Source: Oscillospiraceae bacterium | GTDB taxonomy: Bacteria; Bacillota; Clostridia; Oscillospirales; Ruminococcaceae | Assembly: GCA_017432285.1 (NCBI GenBank) | Contig: JAFRJM010000010.1 | Coordinates: forward strand, 174,922 to 238,921 | Length of the DNA stretch: 64,000 nucleotides | Direction: 5' to 3' | Part shown: one piece after another, positions 1 through 9,449 of the stretch | Layout: each line of letters begins with the position of its first letter | Numbering within the stretch: position 1 is the first letter of the stretch | Program-made: the position numbers and the translations under genes | Notes under the pieces: model-generated | What the model was told of the DNA's origin: nothing | Seen by the model: the letters and a program-made list of their open reading frames with translations, nothing else | The model's database searches: none

Positions 1-423
1 GAATGGCTGCCTAACTCTGGTCTTTTCTCTCAGGATGCCGTTTATCAGCGTGAGTATACGTTCGGCAATTCCAGATTCGATTTCTATATTGAAGATAATG
101 GAAAAAAAGCATTCGTTGAGATCAAAGGCTGCACTCTTGAAAACAGCGGTATATGCCGATTCCCTGATGCTCCCACAGAAAGAGGCGTAAAACATATTAA
201 CGAACTGATTGCTGCGGTGAACGCCGGATACGAGGCATATATCCTGTTTATCGTCCAGATGGAGGGCATGAAACATCTTGTGCCTAATGACGAGACTCAT
301 CCCGAATTTGGTTCAGCTCTGAGGAATGCTGCTTCATCAGGCGTACACATAATGGCAGTGGAATGCGATGTCAGCGAAGACGCCATTTCCGCTTGTAGGA
401 GGATACCCGTTCAGTTACAATGA
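1..423 (+). CDS. sfsA: SfsA family protein, C-terminal part (5' end outside window)
   Basis: The open frame runs from base 1 to a TGA at 421-423, so only the last 140 residues are present and the start lies upstream. The visible part contains the SfsA core: an EIKGCTLE strand, the conserved FPDAPTERGVKHI stretch, a FIVQ strand and a PNDETHPEFGSAL segment. SfsA (sugar fermentation stimulation protein) has a nuclease-like fold with an OB-type N-terminal domain; its physiological role is not well settled. It ends 38 bp before a GH3 gene on the same strand that has its own ribosome binding site. Confidence 0.9.
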   Translation, partial: EWLPNSGLFSQDAVYQREYTFGNSRFDFYIEDNGKKAFVEIKGCTLENSGICRFPDAPTERGVKHINELIAAVNAGYEAYILFIVQMEGMKHLVPNDETHPEFGSALRNAASSGVHIMAVECDVSEDAISACRRIPVQLQ

Positions 424-461
424 GAGCAGATATTTAAAGCACTTTTACAGGAGGAACTGCG

Positions 462-2696
462 ATGAATTATCCGGAAATCGTATCTCAGCTTACATTGGAT
501 GAGAAGATCAAACTGGTGACTGGCTATGGCAGCTGGCACACTTATCCTGTTGAACGTCTAGGCGTTGAATCTATTATGATGACCGACGGTCCGATTGGAC
601 TTCGAAAGGTCGATGAAGGCGAATCCGAAAGCCATGTATCTGTATGCTTCCCTTCCGGATGTCTCACATCCTGTTCCTTTGACAAAGAGCTTTTAGAGAA
701 AATGGGAGAAGCTTTAGGAGAGGAATGCCAGGCATATGAAGTAGGCATGATTCTTGGCCCCGCGATCAACATCAAACGCTCTCCGCTCTGCGGAAGAAAC
801 TTTGAATATTACTCTGAAGATCCGCTCCTTACCGGTGAGCTTGCAGCATCCTATATCAAAGGTGTTCAGAGCAAAGGTATCGGCACTTCTTTAAAACACT
901 ACACTATGAATAATCAGGAATACAGACGTATGTCATATGATGCTGTAGTGGACGAACGCGCTCTAAGAGAGATATATCTTACCGGTTATGAGATCGCTGT
1001 AAAGAAAAGCCAGCCGTATACACTTATGTGTTCCTACAACCTTGTAAACGGCGAGCACACAAGCGAAAGCAAACGCCTCCTGACCGATATACTGCGCGAT
1101 GAATGGGGCTTTAAAGGTGCCGTTATCTCCGACTGGGGCGCCGTGCATTACAGAGACAAAGGCATCGCAGCCGGACTTGATCTTGAGATGCCGGGAAACC
1201 AGTGGGCAAACAAGGATTTCATCAAATCAGCAATTGCTGAGGGTTCCCTAACAATCGATGAACTGGATACCTGCGTGGACAGGATCGTTACTCTGGTAAA
1301 GCGAGTAAAAAAGCGTCCTGCTGTGTTTGAATTCGATAAAGATCATGACTTGACAAGAAGGATAGCTGAAGAGTCCATAGTCCTTCTTAAAAACAGAAAT
1401 GACATTCTCCCACTAAAGCCTGACACAAAAGTAGCAGTCCTTGGAGAATTCGCAGAAAAGCCAAGGATCCAGGGCGGAGGTAGCGCATTCATCAACTGCT
1501 ATGCTGTAGATGTCACTCTGGAAGAGATGAAAAAAGCCGGATCAGTTATTTACTCCAAAGCCTTCCCATCAGACAGCGATAAATGGGACCGTTCTGAACT
1601 GGATAAAGCAATCGAGTGCGCTAAAACAGCCGATGTTGCAGTTGTCATGGCAGGTCTGCCCGATTCCTATGAATCCGAAGGATTTGACCGGACACATATC
1701 CATCTTCCTGAAGGGCAAAACATTCTGATTCTAGAACTTACAGAGCTCGGAATCCCCACAGTAGTCGTTCTTCAGAACGGTGCTGTCGTGGATATGCCCT
1801 GGGCAGACGCAGTAGATGGAATCGTCGAGGCATATCTCGCTGGTGAAGGATCAGGAACTGCTATAACAAATATCCTTTACGGCGCCGTAAATCCCAGCGG
1901 GAAACTTGCTGAAACTTTCCCGCGAAAATTGGAAGACAATCCTTCATTCCTGAATTTCCCGGGAGACGGCTACAATGTTCCTTATGCCGAGAGCATCTAT
2001 GTCGGATACCGCTATTACCAAAAGAAGAAAATGGATGTCCTCTTCCCGTTCGGCTTTGGGCTGAGCTACACATCATTCTTGTACGACAACCTTAAACTCA
2101 GCAAAAAGAATATGCTGGATACAGATGTCCTCTCTGTCTCTGTCGATATCACTAACACAGGAGAAGTATCTGGCAAAGAGATAGTCCAGCTGTATGTCTC
2201 CGATCATGGAGATCAGTCCGGACGTCCTCAGCGCCCAGTGAGAGAACTGAAAGGCTTTGAGAAAGTCTCTCTGGAACCCGGTGAAACGAAAACTGTTACA
2301 TTTGAACTAGATAAACGCTCATTCGCATATTATGAAGAGCGCATCAGTGACTGGATCGTTCCGTCTACAGAATACTACATTGAGATCGGCGCGTCATGCG
2401 AAGATATCCGTCTAAGTGAAAGCGTAAACGTAGAAGCTACAAAGACAGTGCCTTTAAAGATAAGACCTGATACCGTATTCGGTGAACTTCTGAGAGATCC
2501 CAGGACCCAGAAATACACTATGGACAATCTCATCAATCAGCAGTCATCAGGCATTTCTTCATTCCCTCCTGAGGCAATTGCAGCTCTTATGGACCACAAT
2601 CCGATAAGAGGATTGAGGAATTTCGGCAATGAATCCGCTGAACGTGTTGAAGAGATCATGTATGAGCTCAAGACTCTTGTTCATGACACAGAATGA
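462..2696 (+). CDS. Glycoside hydrolase family 3 beta-glucosidase-type enzyme
   Basis: 744 residues, preceded by AGGAGG eight bases before the ATG. Order: N-terminal TIM-barrel domain (about 1-290) with the GH3 nucleophile motif SDWG (Asp224), then the alpha/beta sandwich domain (about 300-530, with RIQGGGSAF and the AGLPDSYESEGFDR loop), then a fibronectin III-like domain (about 570-680). There is no signal peptide, so the enzyme should be cytoplasmic and act on imported oligosaccharides. Family knowledge: removal of non-reducing-end beta-glucose or beta-xylose. Exact specificity cannot be read from the sequence. The roughly 65-residue tail after the FnIII-like domain is common in clostridial GH3 enzymes. 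Confidence 0.92.
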   Translation: MNYPEIVSQLTLDEKIKLVTGYGSWHTYPVERLGVESIMMTDGPIGLRKVDEGESESHVSVCFPSGCLTSCSFDKELLEKMGEALGEECQAYEVGMILGPAINIKRSPLCGRNFEYYSEDPLLTGELAASYIKGVQSKGIGTSLKHYTMNNQEYRRMSYDAVVDERALREIYLTGYEIAVKKSQPYTLMCSYNLVNGEHTSESKRLLTDILRDEWGFKGAVISDWGAVHYRDKGIAAGLDLEMPGNQWANKDFIKSAIAEGSLTIDELDTCVDRIVTLVKRVKKRPAVFEFDKDHDLTRRIAEESIVLLKNRNDILPLKPDTKVAVLGEFAEKPRIQGGGSAFINCYAVDVTLEEMKKAGSVIYSKAFPSDSDKWDRSELDKAIECAKTADVAVVMAGLPDSYESEGFDRTHIHLPEGQNILILELTELGIPTVVVLQNGAVVDMPWADAVDGIVEAYLAGEGSGTAITNILYGAVNPSGKLAETFPRKLEDNPSFLNFPGDGYNVPYAESIYVGYRYYQKKKMDVLFPFGFGLSYTSFLYDNLKLSKKNMLDTDVLSVSVDITNTGEVSGKEIVQLYVSDHGDQSGRPQRPVRELKGFEKVSLEPGETKTVTFELDKRSFAYYEERISDWIVPSTEYYIEIGASCEDIRLSESVNVEATKTVPLKIRPDTVFGELLRDPRTQKYTMDNLINQQSSGISSFPPEAIAALMDHNPIRGLRNFGNESAERVEEIMYELKTLVHDTE

Positions 2697-2772
2697 GCCA
2701 CAGACATCAGCTAAGGTCAATGTTCTGTTCTCAATCAATTAATGTATAATGTTTTTCAGGAGGTAACCTGCC

Positions 2773-3225
2773 ATGCAAGACGAGCTTAATTACCAGACAG
2801 GTACTCATGACACAAATGCCCAGACGATGATAATCCATCAGCTGAATCAGCAAAATCAGCTGCTTGCCCAGCAGAATCGCCTTCTGCAGGAGTTGCTTGA
2901 TAAGACTCCCGATAAGAATGAAATTCGTGCCGGATTTGGTGATCAGCAAAAACAGCTGGTATCTATCAGCAAGACCCAACAGTCAGAATATGTCTGGAGC
3001 TGGGTCAAGTTTGCCCTTATGGCTCTAGCTATCCTTTTGATGTTTTATGGTATGTATCGGATATGGAGCTATTTTGCCACTTTAAACACGATGCTTTCAC
3101 AGTATGCGGAGATGCTTTCACAGTACGCAGAGAGGTTCTCGTCCTCCTTTGGTGGTCTTGAGGAAACATTGGAACAGATACAGGAGTTTTTTGTGAAACT
3201 CAAAGAATTCCTTCGAATCGGTTAA
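2773..3225 (+). CDS. Small membrane protein with Gln-rich coiled coil
   Basis: 150 residues; strong ribosome binding site (AGGAGG) before the ATG. Visible parts are a Gln/Asn/Leu-rich N-terminal segment predicted to be helical and coiled-coil (about 18-45), one hydrophobic segment (about 76-97), and a C-terminal helix containing the exact tandem repeat MLSQYAE MLSQYAE. I do not recognise the family. It lies between the GH3 and the metallo-beta-lactamase genes on the same strand with its own translation signals. A single-pass protein with helices on both sides of the membrane is the most that can be said. Confidence 0.6.
   Translation: MQDELNYQTGTHDTNAQTMIIHQLNQQNQLLAQQNRLLQELLDKTPDKNEIRAGFGDQQKQLVSISKTQQSEYVWSWVKFALMALAILLMFYGMYRIWSYFATLNTMLSQYAEMLSQYAERFSSSFGGLEETLEQIQEFFVKLKEFLRIG
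3091..3132 (+). repeat. 21-bp tandem duplication inside the coding region
   Basis: Two adjacent 21-bp copies, starting atgctttcacag, differ at two bases (tatgcggag / tacgcagag). They encode MLSQYAE twice and keep the helical phase at seven residues per copy. The few changes are synonymous, which points to a fairly old or selected duplication rather than an assembly error. Confidence 0.75.
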
Positions 3226-3269
3226 TTAATCATTTATATAGATATCCCCTTGGAAGGAGCATTAGCTTC

Positions 3270-4874
3270 ATGGTAATCACATTCTTAGGAGCAGCGCACG
3301 AGGTCACCGGCAGTATCACACTAATGGAGGCTGTCGGAAAGAAGTTCATCATCGATTGCGGTATGGAACAGGGCCTTGACATGTTTGTCAACCAAGATCT
3401 TCCTGTTTCACCCTCCGAACTTGACTTCGTTCTACTGACTCACGCTCACGTGGATCACTCCGGAAAACTTCCGCTTCTAGTCAAGAACGGTTTCTCGGGT
3501 CCTATATACTCGACCAAAGCTACACGTGACCTTTGCAAGATCATGCTTTTGGACTGCGCTCATATTCAGGAGGCTGAAGCCGAGTATACGAACAGAAAAA
3601 ACAAGAGATCCCACAAAGATCCGATAGAGCCTATCTATGACTCCAGGGATGTTGAACAAACGATGGAATTGTTTGTACCGATGCCTTATGAGACGGATTT
3701 TTCTCCTTCGGAAGGAATCACTGTTTCCTTTACCGATATAGGCCATCTGCTTGGAAGCGCAGCAATCTCTGTAACGATGACAGAGAACGATGTGACTAAA
3801 AAAATGGTTTTCTCCGGAGACGTCGGCAACATCAATCAGCCAATAATCCGCGATCCAAGACATATCGCAGAAGCTGATTATCTGATGATTGAATCCACGT
3901 ACGGAGACCGTCTGCACGACCAGAATCCGACAGGACATGTTGAAGCCCTTGCCTCCATTATTCAGCGTGCATTTGACCGTGGTGGCAATGTGGTTATCCC
4001 CTCTTTTGCGGTTGGACGCACTCAGGAGATCCTATATTTCATCCGTGAGATCAAAGGCCGAGAGATGGTCCATGGCCATGACAACTTCCGTGTTGTCGTC
4101 GACAGCCCTCTCGCGGTAGAAGCTACTAAAGTGTTTCAGAACTGTGACACGGAGTACCTTGATGACGCTGCAAGAGACTTGATCGAAATAGGTATCAACC
4201 CCCTCCTGTTTGACGGACTGGAACTGTGCGTCACCTCGGAGGAATCAAAGAGCCTGAATCTGGATCCCGAACCCAAAGTCATTATCTCTGCCTCCGGCAT
4301 GTGCGATGCCGGACGTATCAGGCACCATCTCAAACACAACCTCTGGAGACCTGAAAGCATCATCTGCTTCGTCGGATATCAGGCAGAAGGTACTCTTGGA
4401 CGCCGCCTGTACGACGGGGAGAAAAATGTTAAGATATTCAACGAAGAGATCTCTGTGGAAGCGGAGATAGCACTCCTGCCAGGCACCTCAGGACATGCTG
4501 ACAGGAACGGTCTGGTAAACTGGCTGCTTGGATTCACCAAGAGACCTGAGATAGTATTCGTCAATCATGGCGATGACAAGGCTTGTATGGCTTTTGCTTC
4601 ATATATCAAAGACAATTACGGTTTCAGAGTCAGCGATCCTTTCAGCGGAACTGTATTTGATCTGGCAACCTGCACATTCCTTAACATAACTACAGGAAAC
4701 ATCGTCAAGCAGCAGAAGACAAGCGTCTTCCAGAACGCAAGTGAATTCAGATTGCTAGTTCGAGCTGTTGCAGAGCTTCAGGAAGCTATCAGAACACATT
4801 CTCAACTTGCCAACAAAGAACTCCGTTTCCTGAGAAACCAGATCGAAAAACTTACAAAACGCATTCAATCTTGA
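3270..4874 (+). CDS. MBL-fold beta-CASP RNA-processing nuclease
   Basis: 534 residues; start ATG preceded by GGAAGGAG. The N-terminal metallo-beta-lactamase domain carries the zinc motif HAHVDH (58-63), SGDVG and a downstream histidine. The beta-CASP region has ESTYGDR, SFAVGRTQE and SASGMCDAGRIRHHL. The zinc-binding domain is closed by a TSGHADR histidine. This is the architecture of CPSF73-like bacterial RNases and related RNA metallo-hydrolases of about 530 residues. The last 60 residues form a helical, charged tail. Expected role: cytoplasmic RNA cleavage or trimming. Substrate unknown. Confidence 0.9.
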   Translation: MVITFLGAAHEVTGSITLMEAVGKKFIIDCGMEQGLDMFVNQDLPVSPSELDFVLLTHAHVDHSGKLPLLVKNGFSGPIYSTKATRDLCKIMLLDCAHIQEAEAEYTNRKNKRSHKDPIEPIYDSRDVEQTMELFVPMPYETDFSPSEGITVSFTDIGHLLGSAAISVTMTENDVTKKMVFSGDVGNINQPIIRDPRHIAEADYLMIESTYGDRLHDQNPTGHVEALASIIQRAFDRGGNVVIPSFAVGRTQEILYFIREIKGREMVHGHDNFRVVVDSPLAVEATKVFQNCDTEYLDDAARDLIEIGINPLLFDGLELCVTSEESKSLNLDPEPKVIISASGMCDAGRIRHHLKHNLWRPESIICFVGYQAEGTLGRRLYDGEKNVKIFNEEISVEAEIALLPGTSGHADRNGLVNWLLGFTKRPEIVFVNHGDDKACMAFASYIKDNYGFRVSDPFSGTVFDLATCTFLNITTGNIVKQQKTSVFQNASEFRLLVRAVAELQEAIRTHSQLANKELRFLRNQIEKLTKRIQS

Positions 4875-4894
4875 TCACGATCATTTATATTGAG

Positions 4895-4926
4895 AGAGCG
4901 CAGCTTTTAGCTGCGCTCTTTGTTTT
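4895..4926. terminator. Rho-independent terminator between convergent genes
   Basis: Perfect 10-bp stem AGAGCGCAGC / GCTGCGCTCT with a 5-base loop and T-rich tail (TTGTTTTTT) on the plus strand. It ends the beta-CASP gene transcript and lies just before the stop of the convergent transporter gene. Confidence 0.9.
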
Positions 4927-4935
4927 TTATATCCG

Positions 4936-6153
4936 TCATCGCCCGAACCACTTCCTGCACCATTCTGTGCCAGAGCTGAAATAACAGGTCAGTGCTCCGA
5001 GGCATGCGATCGCGCACCATATCCCGGTGACCCATTCCCATCCTATGTAGTCAACAGAAGCACCGACCCCATATGTGAACAGTGCACTTCCAAGATATGT
5101 ACATGAATTGACCAGACCAGAAACAGTAGATACTACTCCCATTCTTCCAAAATATGAAGGCAGCAGTGATACAAGCATAAGATTGATGCCGTGCATCAGT
5201 CCGGAAAGCAGTGTAAACAAAAAAACTGAAAGAAAAGCATTGATGTCCGAAAAAATCGTCAGTGCAGCTGCAGTTACGGATCCAAGGACGAACAGCAAAC
5301 TGGCACACTTCACAGGATTCCTCAGCCATCTTGTATGTATCTGTAGTGCAGCTTTATACCCTATCGTACTGAACATCGGAAGCACTGCACCGCTGAGGAT
5401 TGACAGTTTTCCGTTAAGATGGAATGTCTCCTCTATATTTGATGGCATCCAGGTTGAAGCCCCGTCCCTCAATGCTCCCTGCAATACAATAGCAAGGAGA
5501 ATAAGATACATCTCAACCGGGAACAACGACTTACCTTCTGCATCTCTCAATGGTTTTTTCTGAGGGTTGGACACAGTTGTGCTTACTGAAGGACAATATC
5601 TCATCCATAAGATGGACATGATCAATCCGATGATACCGGAAAAAACAAAAACACTTTTCCAGCTGAAAAACATCATCAGCATCGGAGAAATCAGATAAAT
5701 AAATACCGATCCGATACTTCCGCCAGTATTTACAGCCATAACCGCATCCCTGTATTTATGTTCATCAAGGATGACTGTTAGGAGAAGCACTATAGGAGGC
5801 CAGAGGAAAGCCTGTGCAAATCCGTTGATGCTCCAAAGGAAAACCATGGAGAACGTAGATCTGCATACAGGCATCAGTAAGTTGCATATTGAACTGCTAA
5901 GAAGACCCATAAAGACCAGTGGCTTAGGGCGCAGAACATCTCCAAGATATCCGCTGACTATCTGCCCTATTCCATAGCATATAAAAAGACCGGTCACGCA
6001 CAGAGATAGAGAGGCTTTGCTGTATCCTGTGGCATCCTCAATTCCTGAAATAATTGCAGCAAAATTAACGCGGGTTAGATAACTCGCGAAATATGTCAAA
6101 ACAAAAAGAAGTGTGATCTTTTCCGAGTATCCAAGTAGTTTCCTGCCGAACAT
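4936..6153 (-). CDS. MFS transporter, OPA (sugar-phosphate permease)-like
   Basis: 405 residues with about 12 hydrophobic segments. The N-terminal YFASYLTRVNFAA and the loop GYLGDVLRPKPLVFMG match the organophosphate:phosphate antiporter branch of the major facilitator superfamily (GlpT/UhpT/PgtP-like). A central hydrophilic loop (about 193-208) separates the two halves. Substrate not predictable; a phosphorylated organic solute is the family default. The ribosome binding site is weak. The gene lies 40 bp downstream of the large membrane protein gene on the same strand and may share its transcript. Confidence 0.82.
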   Translation of the reverse strand: MFGRKLLGYSEKITLLFVLTYFASYLTRVNFAAIISGIEDATGYSKASLSLCVTGLFICYGIGQIVSGYLGDVLRPKPLVFMGLLSSSICNLLMPVCRSTFSMVFLWSINGFAQAFLWPPIVLLLTVILDEHKYRDAVMAVNTGGSIGSVFIYLISPMLMMFFSWKSVFVFSGIIGLIMSILWMRYCPSVSTTVSNPQKKPLRDAEGKSLFPVEMYLILLAIVLQGALRDGASTWMPSNIEETFHLNGKLSILSGAVLPMFSTIGYKAALQIHTRWLRNPVKCASLLFVLGSVTAAALTIFSDINAFLSVFLFTLLSGLMHGINLMLVSLLPSYFGRMGVVSTVSGLVNSCTYLGSALFTYGVGASVDYIGWEWVTGIWCAIACLGALTCYFSSGTEWCRKWFGR

Positions 6154-6193
6154 ATAACCAGCCTTCTGAAAAGCATCGTTCTATTTAACTATC

Positions 6194-8182
6194 TCAACTC
6201 TGTATAAATACCTCACTGCCTCTGACAGAGCCGTTTTCTGATTCTATCAAAACTTTGAATGACAGTCCGTTAGGTAAAGGATAATCTGTCAGAGGTATCC
6301 ATAGCACTGCGGCCTTGTTGCCGTCGTTTCTTTCAAGACTTCCGGCACGATAGATCCTCTCAGTTCCATTCTGATCAGATACACATACATAAATCGTATC
6401 AGACTCTTTGATATCCGTATTAAAGATCGCTCCTACATAGAGGAAAGATCCGAACGATGTGTCTACAGATGCTGCCGCATCGATTATCTGAAAAGAAGTA
6501 TCATCAGTGTTGACTGACTGATTTGTAAAAGCATAGATGCAATATCCGTCTATAGTCTCCTGAACAGCCATCGTTGCATTTGGAGCATAATTCTCTCTAA
6601 CATAACGAAGTATCGTTGTCGCGTTCTGTGTATCTGCAAGGAAGACGTTTCTTTTTTCAATAAGTGCGCGGTATGGAGATCCGAACACCTGGTATCTATC
6701 CAAAACACTGTTCTTTGCTGCTGACTCTGTATCCCATCCGCCAAGCACATATGTGTTTTTGAACAGACCTGGCTCCACTGATGAAAAAATCGGTGTGATC
6801 CTCTGAAGAGGAGGAGCACTGTTGTGATCCATCAGATAAAGATTCTCTTCTCTCTCTCCTAGATCGGTATATATCCTTCCGGCAGACTTGTTAAAACTCT
6901 TGCTGTAATCCGCAATCTCAGGAATCAGCGTAACTGCATCAAAAACGAGCACCGCTATCAGGAGGATGATGCTGCAAATAACAGAAAGACTTCCCTTTTT
7001 CCACTTTATGCTAACAAATAATCCCGTAAGTCCAGCCGCGATCAGCCCTGCCGTAACCCATCTGGTCGTTCGACCGGTAAGACACATGAAAAGATAGCAT
7101 CCAAGAAAAGCGATCGCCATCCAGATGACATCGTTCTTCTCCGTTCTGCGAGTCATTATCAGCGCAATAACAAACAACATTCCAAAGGCGATCTGAAGAG
7201 GATTTGAAACTGCTCCTGAAAGCAGTTCAGTTATCATTCTCGAAACAGCTTCTTTTTTAGTTACTGCTTCCCGTATCTGCGCGATCTGCAGTAAAACATC
7301 TACTGAGAATTTCTCACTATCGGCAAAATCCCATATACGTATCATCTCGCAGTCATTATCAGTTAATGATAACGCCGCGTACTCAGCATAATGCTCACTG
7401 AAATCAGGGATATCATAATCTGAAACAGCCCCGCGAACCGCATTGTATTCCCTGTAATTCTGCAACGAGGGATTCGCCGCCTCTACCCTTTTGTCAAAAA
7501 ACCACGTTCCAAAGATCAGAGTAAATACGATCAAAAATATTAAAGCTGTTTTCAGGCCTTCTTTCAGCCAATTTTTCTCCCCATCTTTGATCATCAGCAC
7601 CGGGTAAAGGACACAAGACCCAAACACAAATGCCGCACCGACAAGGAAAGCGTGGAATCTTACCCAGCTGGACAGCAAGGCAAGCACACCGCCTACAACA
7701 CAGAAAACGTTTTTCCGCTCCTTAATGCCAAAAAGAACGGCAAACAAAGCAGCAGCGGCAATAAAAGGCACTTCCTTTGAATTGTGCAGTTCGTTATAAA
7801 ATATAGGCCCGATAAACAGTGAGAAACACAGTGCCAATACAAAGCCGGAAATATTCTTGTTTTGTATCCAGATGATACAGAAGACAAGTGTCACTGCTAC
7901 AAAGAGCATCGAATAATTAATAATCTCAAACCAGTTTAGTGTTGGGGAAACGTTCTGTAACGCTACAAGAACATTCCCATAAATCCAGTTGGTATGAGCC
8001 AGTTCAGGTGAGCGCACCCCAAAAGCACCGGAAATGATCGACTGAATGATGTAATCATCATTATTCATCGCTTCCGGGACAAGAAAAACCGCACAGATTA
8101 GACATATCACCAAATTGATGACTATAGCCATATATATTCGGTGACGATCTTTCAGTTTGTGTTTGCTTTCCTTTTCGGGCAT
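6194..8182 (-). CDS. Large multi-pass membrane protein, GT-C glycosyltransferase-like
   Basis: 662 residues; GGAGGAG lies six bases before the ATG. About ten to twelve transmembrane helices in the first 430 residues are followed by a soluble C-terminal domain (about 440-662). After the first helix there is a PEAMNNDDY loop, an acidic pair in the place where GT-C enzymes hold their catalytic or metal-binding aspartates, and a FYNELHNSKE loop follows later. The topology suggests a GT-C-type glycosyltransferase using polyprenyl-phosphate sugars, or a polymerase-like surface-glycan enzyme. Being next to the divergent glycan cluster fits this. The family assignment is inference. Confidence 0.55.
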   Translation of the reverse strand: MPEKESKHKLKDRHRIYMAIVINLVICLICAVFLVPEAMNNDDYIIQSIISGAFGVRSPELAHTNWIYGNVLVALQNVSPTLNWFEIINYSMLFVAVTLVFCIIWIQNKNISGFVLALCFSLFIGPIFYNELHNSKEVPFIAAAALFAVLFGIKERKNVFCVVGGVLALLSSWVRFHAFLVGAAFVFGSCVLYPVLMIKDGEKNWLKEGLKTALIFLIVFTLIFGTWFFDKRVEAANPSLQNYREYNAVRGAVSDYDIPDFSEHYAEYAALSLTDNDCEMIRIWDFADSEKFSVDVLLQIAQIREAVTKKEAVSRMITELLSGAVSNPLQIAFGMLFVIALIMTRRTEKNDVIWMAIAFLGCYLFMCLTGRTTRWVTAGLIAAGLTGLFVSIKWKKGSLSVICSIILLIAVLVFDAVTLIPEIADYSKSFNKSAGRIYTDLGEREENLYLMDHNSAPPLQRITPIFSSVEPGLFKNTYVLGGWDTESAAKNSVLDRYQVFGSPYRALIEKRNVFLADTQNATTILRYVRENYAPNATMAVQETIDGYCIYAFTNQSVNTDDTSFQIIDAAASVDTSFGSFLYVGAIFNTDIKESDTIYVCVSDQNGTERIYRAGSLERNDGNKAAVLWIPLTDYPLPNGLSFKVLIESENGSVRGSEVFIQS

Positions 8183-8235
8183 TGCAGCTCCTCCAAAACA
8201 AATACTGAAGCAATTATATCCTATACTTCCAAAGA

Positions 8236-8264
8236 TTGCTATTTAACGTTCGATTATGTATACT
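8236..8264 (+). promoter_or_regulatory. Sigma-A-type promoter of the glycan cluster
   Basis: TTGCTA (8236-8241), a 17-bp spacer and TATACT (8259-8264) lie about 45 bp before the first gene of the cluster. All six genes to 14544 run on this strand with short gaps or overlaps and no internal terminator, so this is the best candidate for a single upstream promoter. Confidence 0.6.
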
Positions 8265-8309
8265 AGCGTATATATTGGATACTTATGATTAAGTGGGGAA
8301 ATCGCTCAA

Positions 8310-9449
8310 ATGATACCTTTTTGCAGACCTTCCATAACAGAGCTTGAAAAGGAATACATGGCCGAAGCTGCTCAGGGAAAACTGTGCGGAGACGGCCCGT
8401 TTACTGCCAGAGCCACATCGCTGCTCATTGAGAAACAGGGATTGAACAATGCACTTCTGACCAGCTCATGCACACACGCATTGGAGCTTGCAGCTCTGCT
8501 GTGTGATATCAAGCCGGGCGATGAAGTTATTCTCCCCTCCTTCACTTTCTCCTCCACCGCAAATGCATTCCTGCTCAGAGGAGCAAAACTCGTTTTCTGC
8601 GAAATAGATCCCAGAACGATGAATATGGATCCTGCCGCAGCTGAAGCTCTTGTCACAGACAGAACTACTGTCCTCGCTCCTATAGATTATGCAGGAGTTC
8701 CCTGCGATATCGATGCTTTCAACGCGATAGCCAAAAAATGTAATGCAAAGATCGTGCAGGATGCCGCTCAGTCTGTCGGCAGCAAATATAAAGGCCGTGC
8801 ATGTGGTATAGATGCGGACTTTGCCTGCTATAGTTTTCATGAGACAAAGAACTATGTCATGGGTGAAGGCGGAGCGATCACTTTCAAAAGTGAAGCGGAT
8901 CTTCATCAGGCAGAGATAATCAGAGAAAAAGGGACTGACAGAAGTAAGTTCTACCGCGGCGAAGTCGACAAGTACAGCTGGCAGCGCAGCGGAAGCTCTT
9001 TCCTTCCTTCAGACATCCTCGCTGCTCTTCTTTGTGCACAGCTGGAGCGTTTTGATGAGATCATGAATGACAGGATGCATGTCTGGAACACCTATCAGAC
9101 GTCGTTTAAAGCATTGGAAGACGAAGGCCTGTTGGTCCGTCCGTTCATTCCGGATTATGCTGAACACAATGCACACTGTTACTACCTGATCCTCGGATCC
9201 TTACAGGAGCGCAACGATCTTCTTGATTATCTGCGCACAAAAGGAGTCGGTGCAGTGTTCCACTACATTCCGCTTCATTCTGCCCCAGCCGGAGTTGCAC
9301 AGGGATATAAGAAAGAAGACCTTCCTCTGACAGAAGAGTATTCCGGAAGACTGATCCGTCTGCCTCTCTTCAGCAACATGAGCGAAGCTGATCTTTCCCA
9401 TATAGTAAACTCTGTTTATTCTTTCTTTGGAAAGGTGGCAATTCTGTGA
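8310..9449 (+). CDS. rffA: TDP-4-oxo-6-deoxy-D-glucose transaminase (RffA/WecE type)
   Basis: 379 residues, PLP-dependent DegT/DnrJ/EryC1 aminotransferase. The sequence follows E. coli WecE closely: KLCGDGPFT near the start, TSSCTHALELAALL, PSFTFSSTANAF, DAAQSVGSKYKGRA, SFHETKN with the PLP lysine at 180, REKGTDRS, FHYIPLHSAPAG and RLPLFSNMS. Known reaction: conversion of dTDP-4-keto-6-deoxyglucose to dTDP-4-amino-4,6-dideoxygalactose (TDP-Fuc4N). It heads the glycan operon, and its stop overlaps the start of the WbqC gene (GTGA). No dTDP-sugar synthesis genes (rmlA/rmlB) are in the window, so the substrate must come from elsewhere. Confidence 0.9.
   Translation: MIPFCRPSITELEKEYMAEAAQGKLCGDGPFTARATSLLIEKQGLNNALLTSSCTHALELAALLCDIKPGDEVILPSFTFSSTANAFLLRGAKLVFCEIDPRTMNMDPAAAEALVTDRTTVLAPIDYAGVPCDIDAFNAIAKKCNAKIVQDAAQSVGSKYKGRACGIDADFACYSFHETKNYVMGEGGAITFKSEADLHQAEIIREKGTDRSKFYRGEVDKYSWQRSGSSFLPSDILAALLCAQLERFDEIMNDRMHVWNTYQTSFKALEDEGLLVRPFIPDYAEHNAHCYYLILGSLQERNDLLDYLRTKGVGAVFHYIPLHSAPAGVAQGYKKEDLPLTEEYSGRLIRLPLFSNMSEADLSHIVNSVYSFFGKVAIL

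Noticed and set aside
3477-3938. 153-codon open frame antisense to the beta-CASP nuclease
   Set aside because: Shadow of a gene whose metal motifs are all in the opposite frame.
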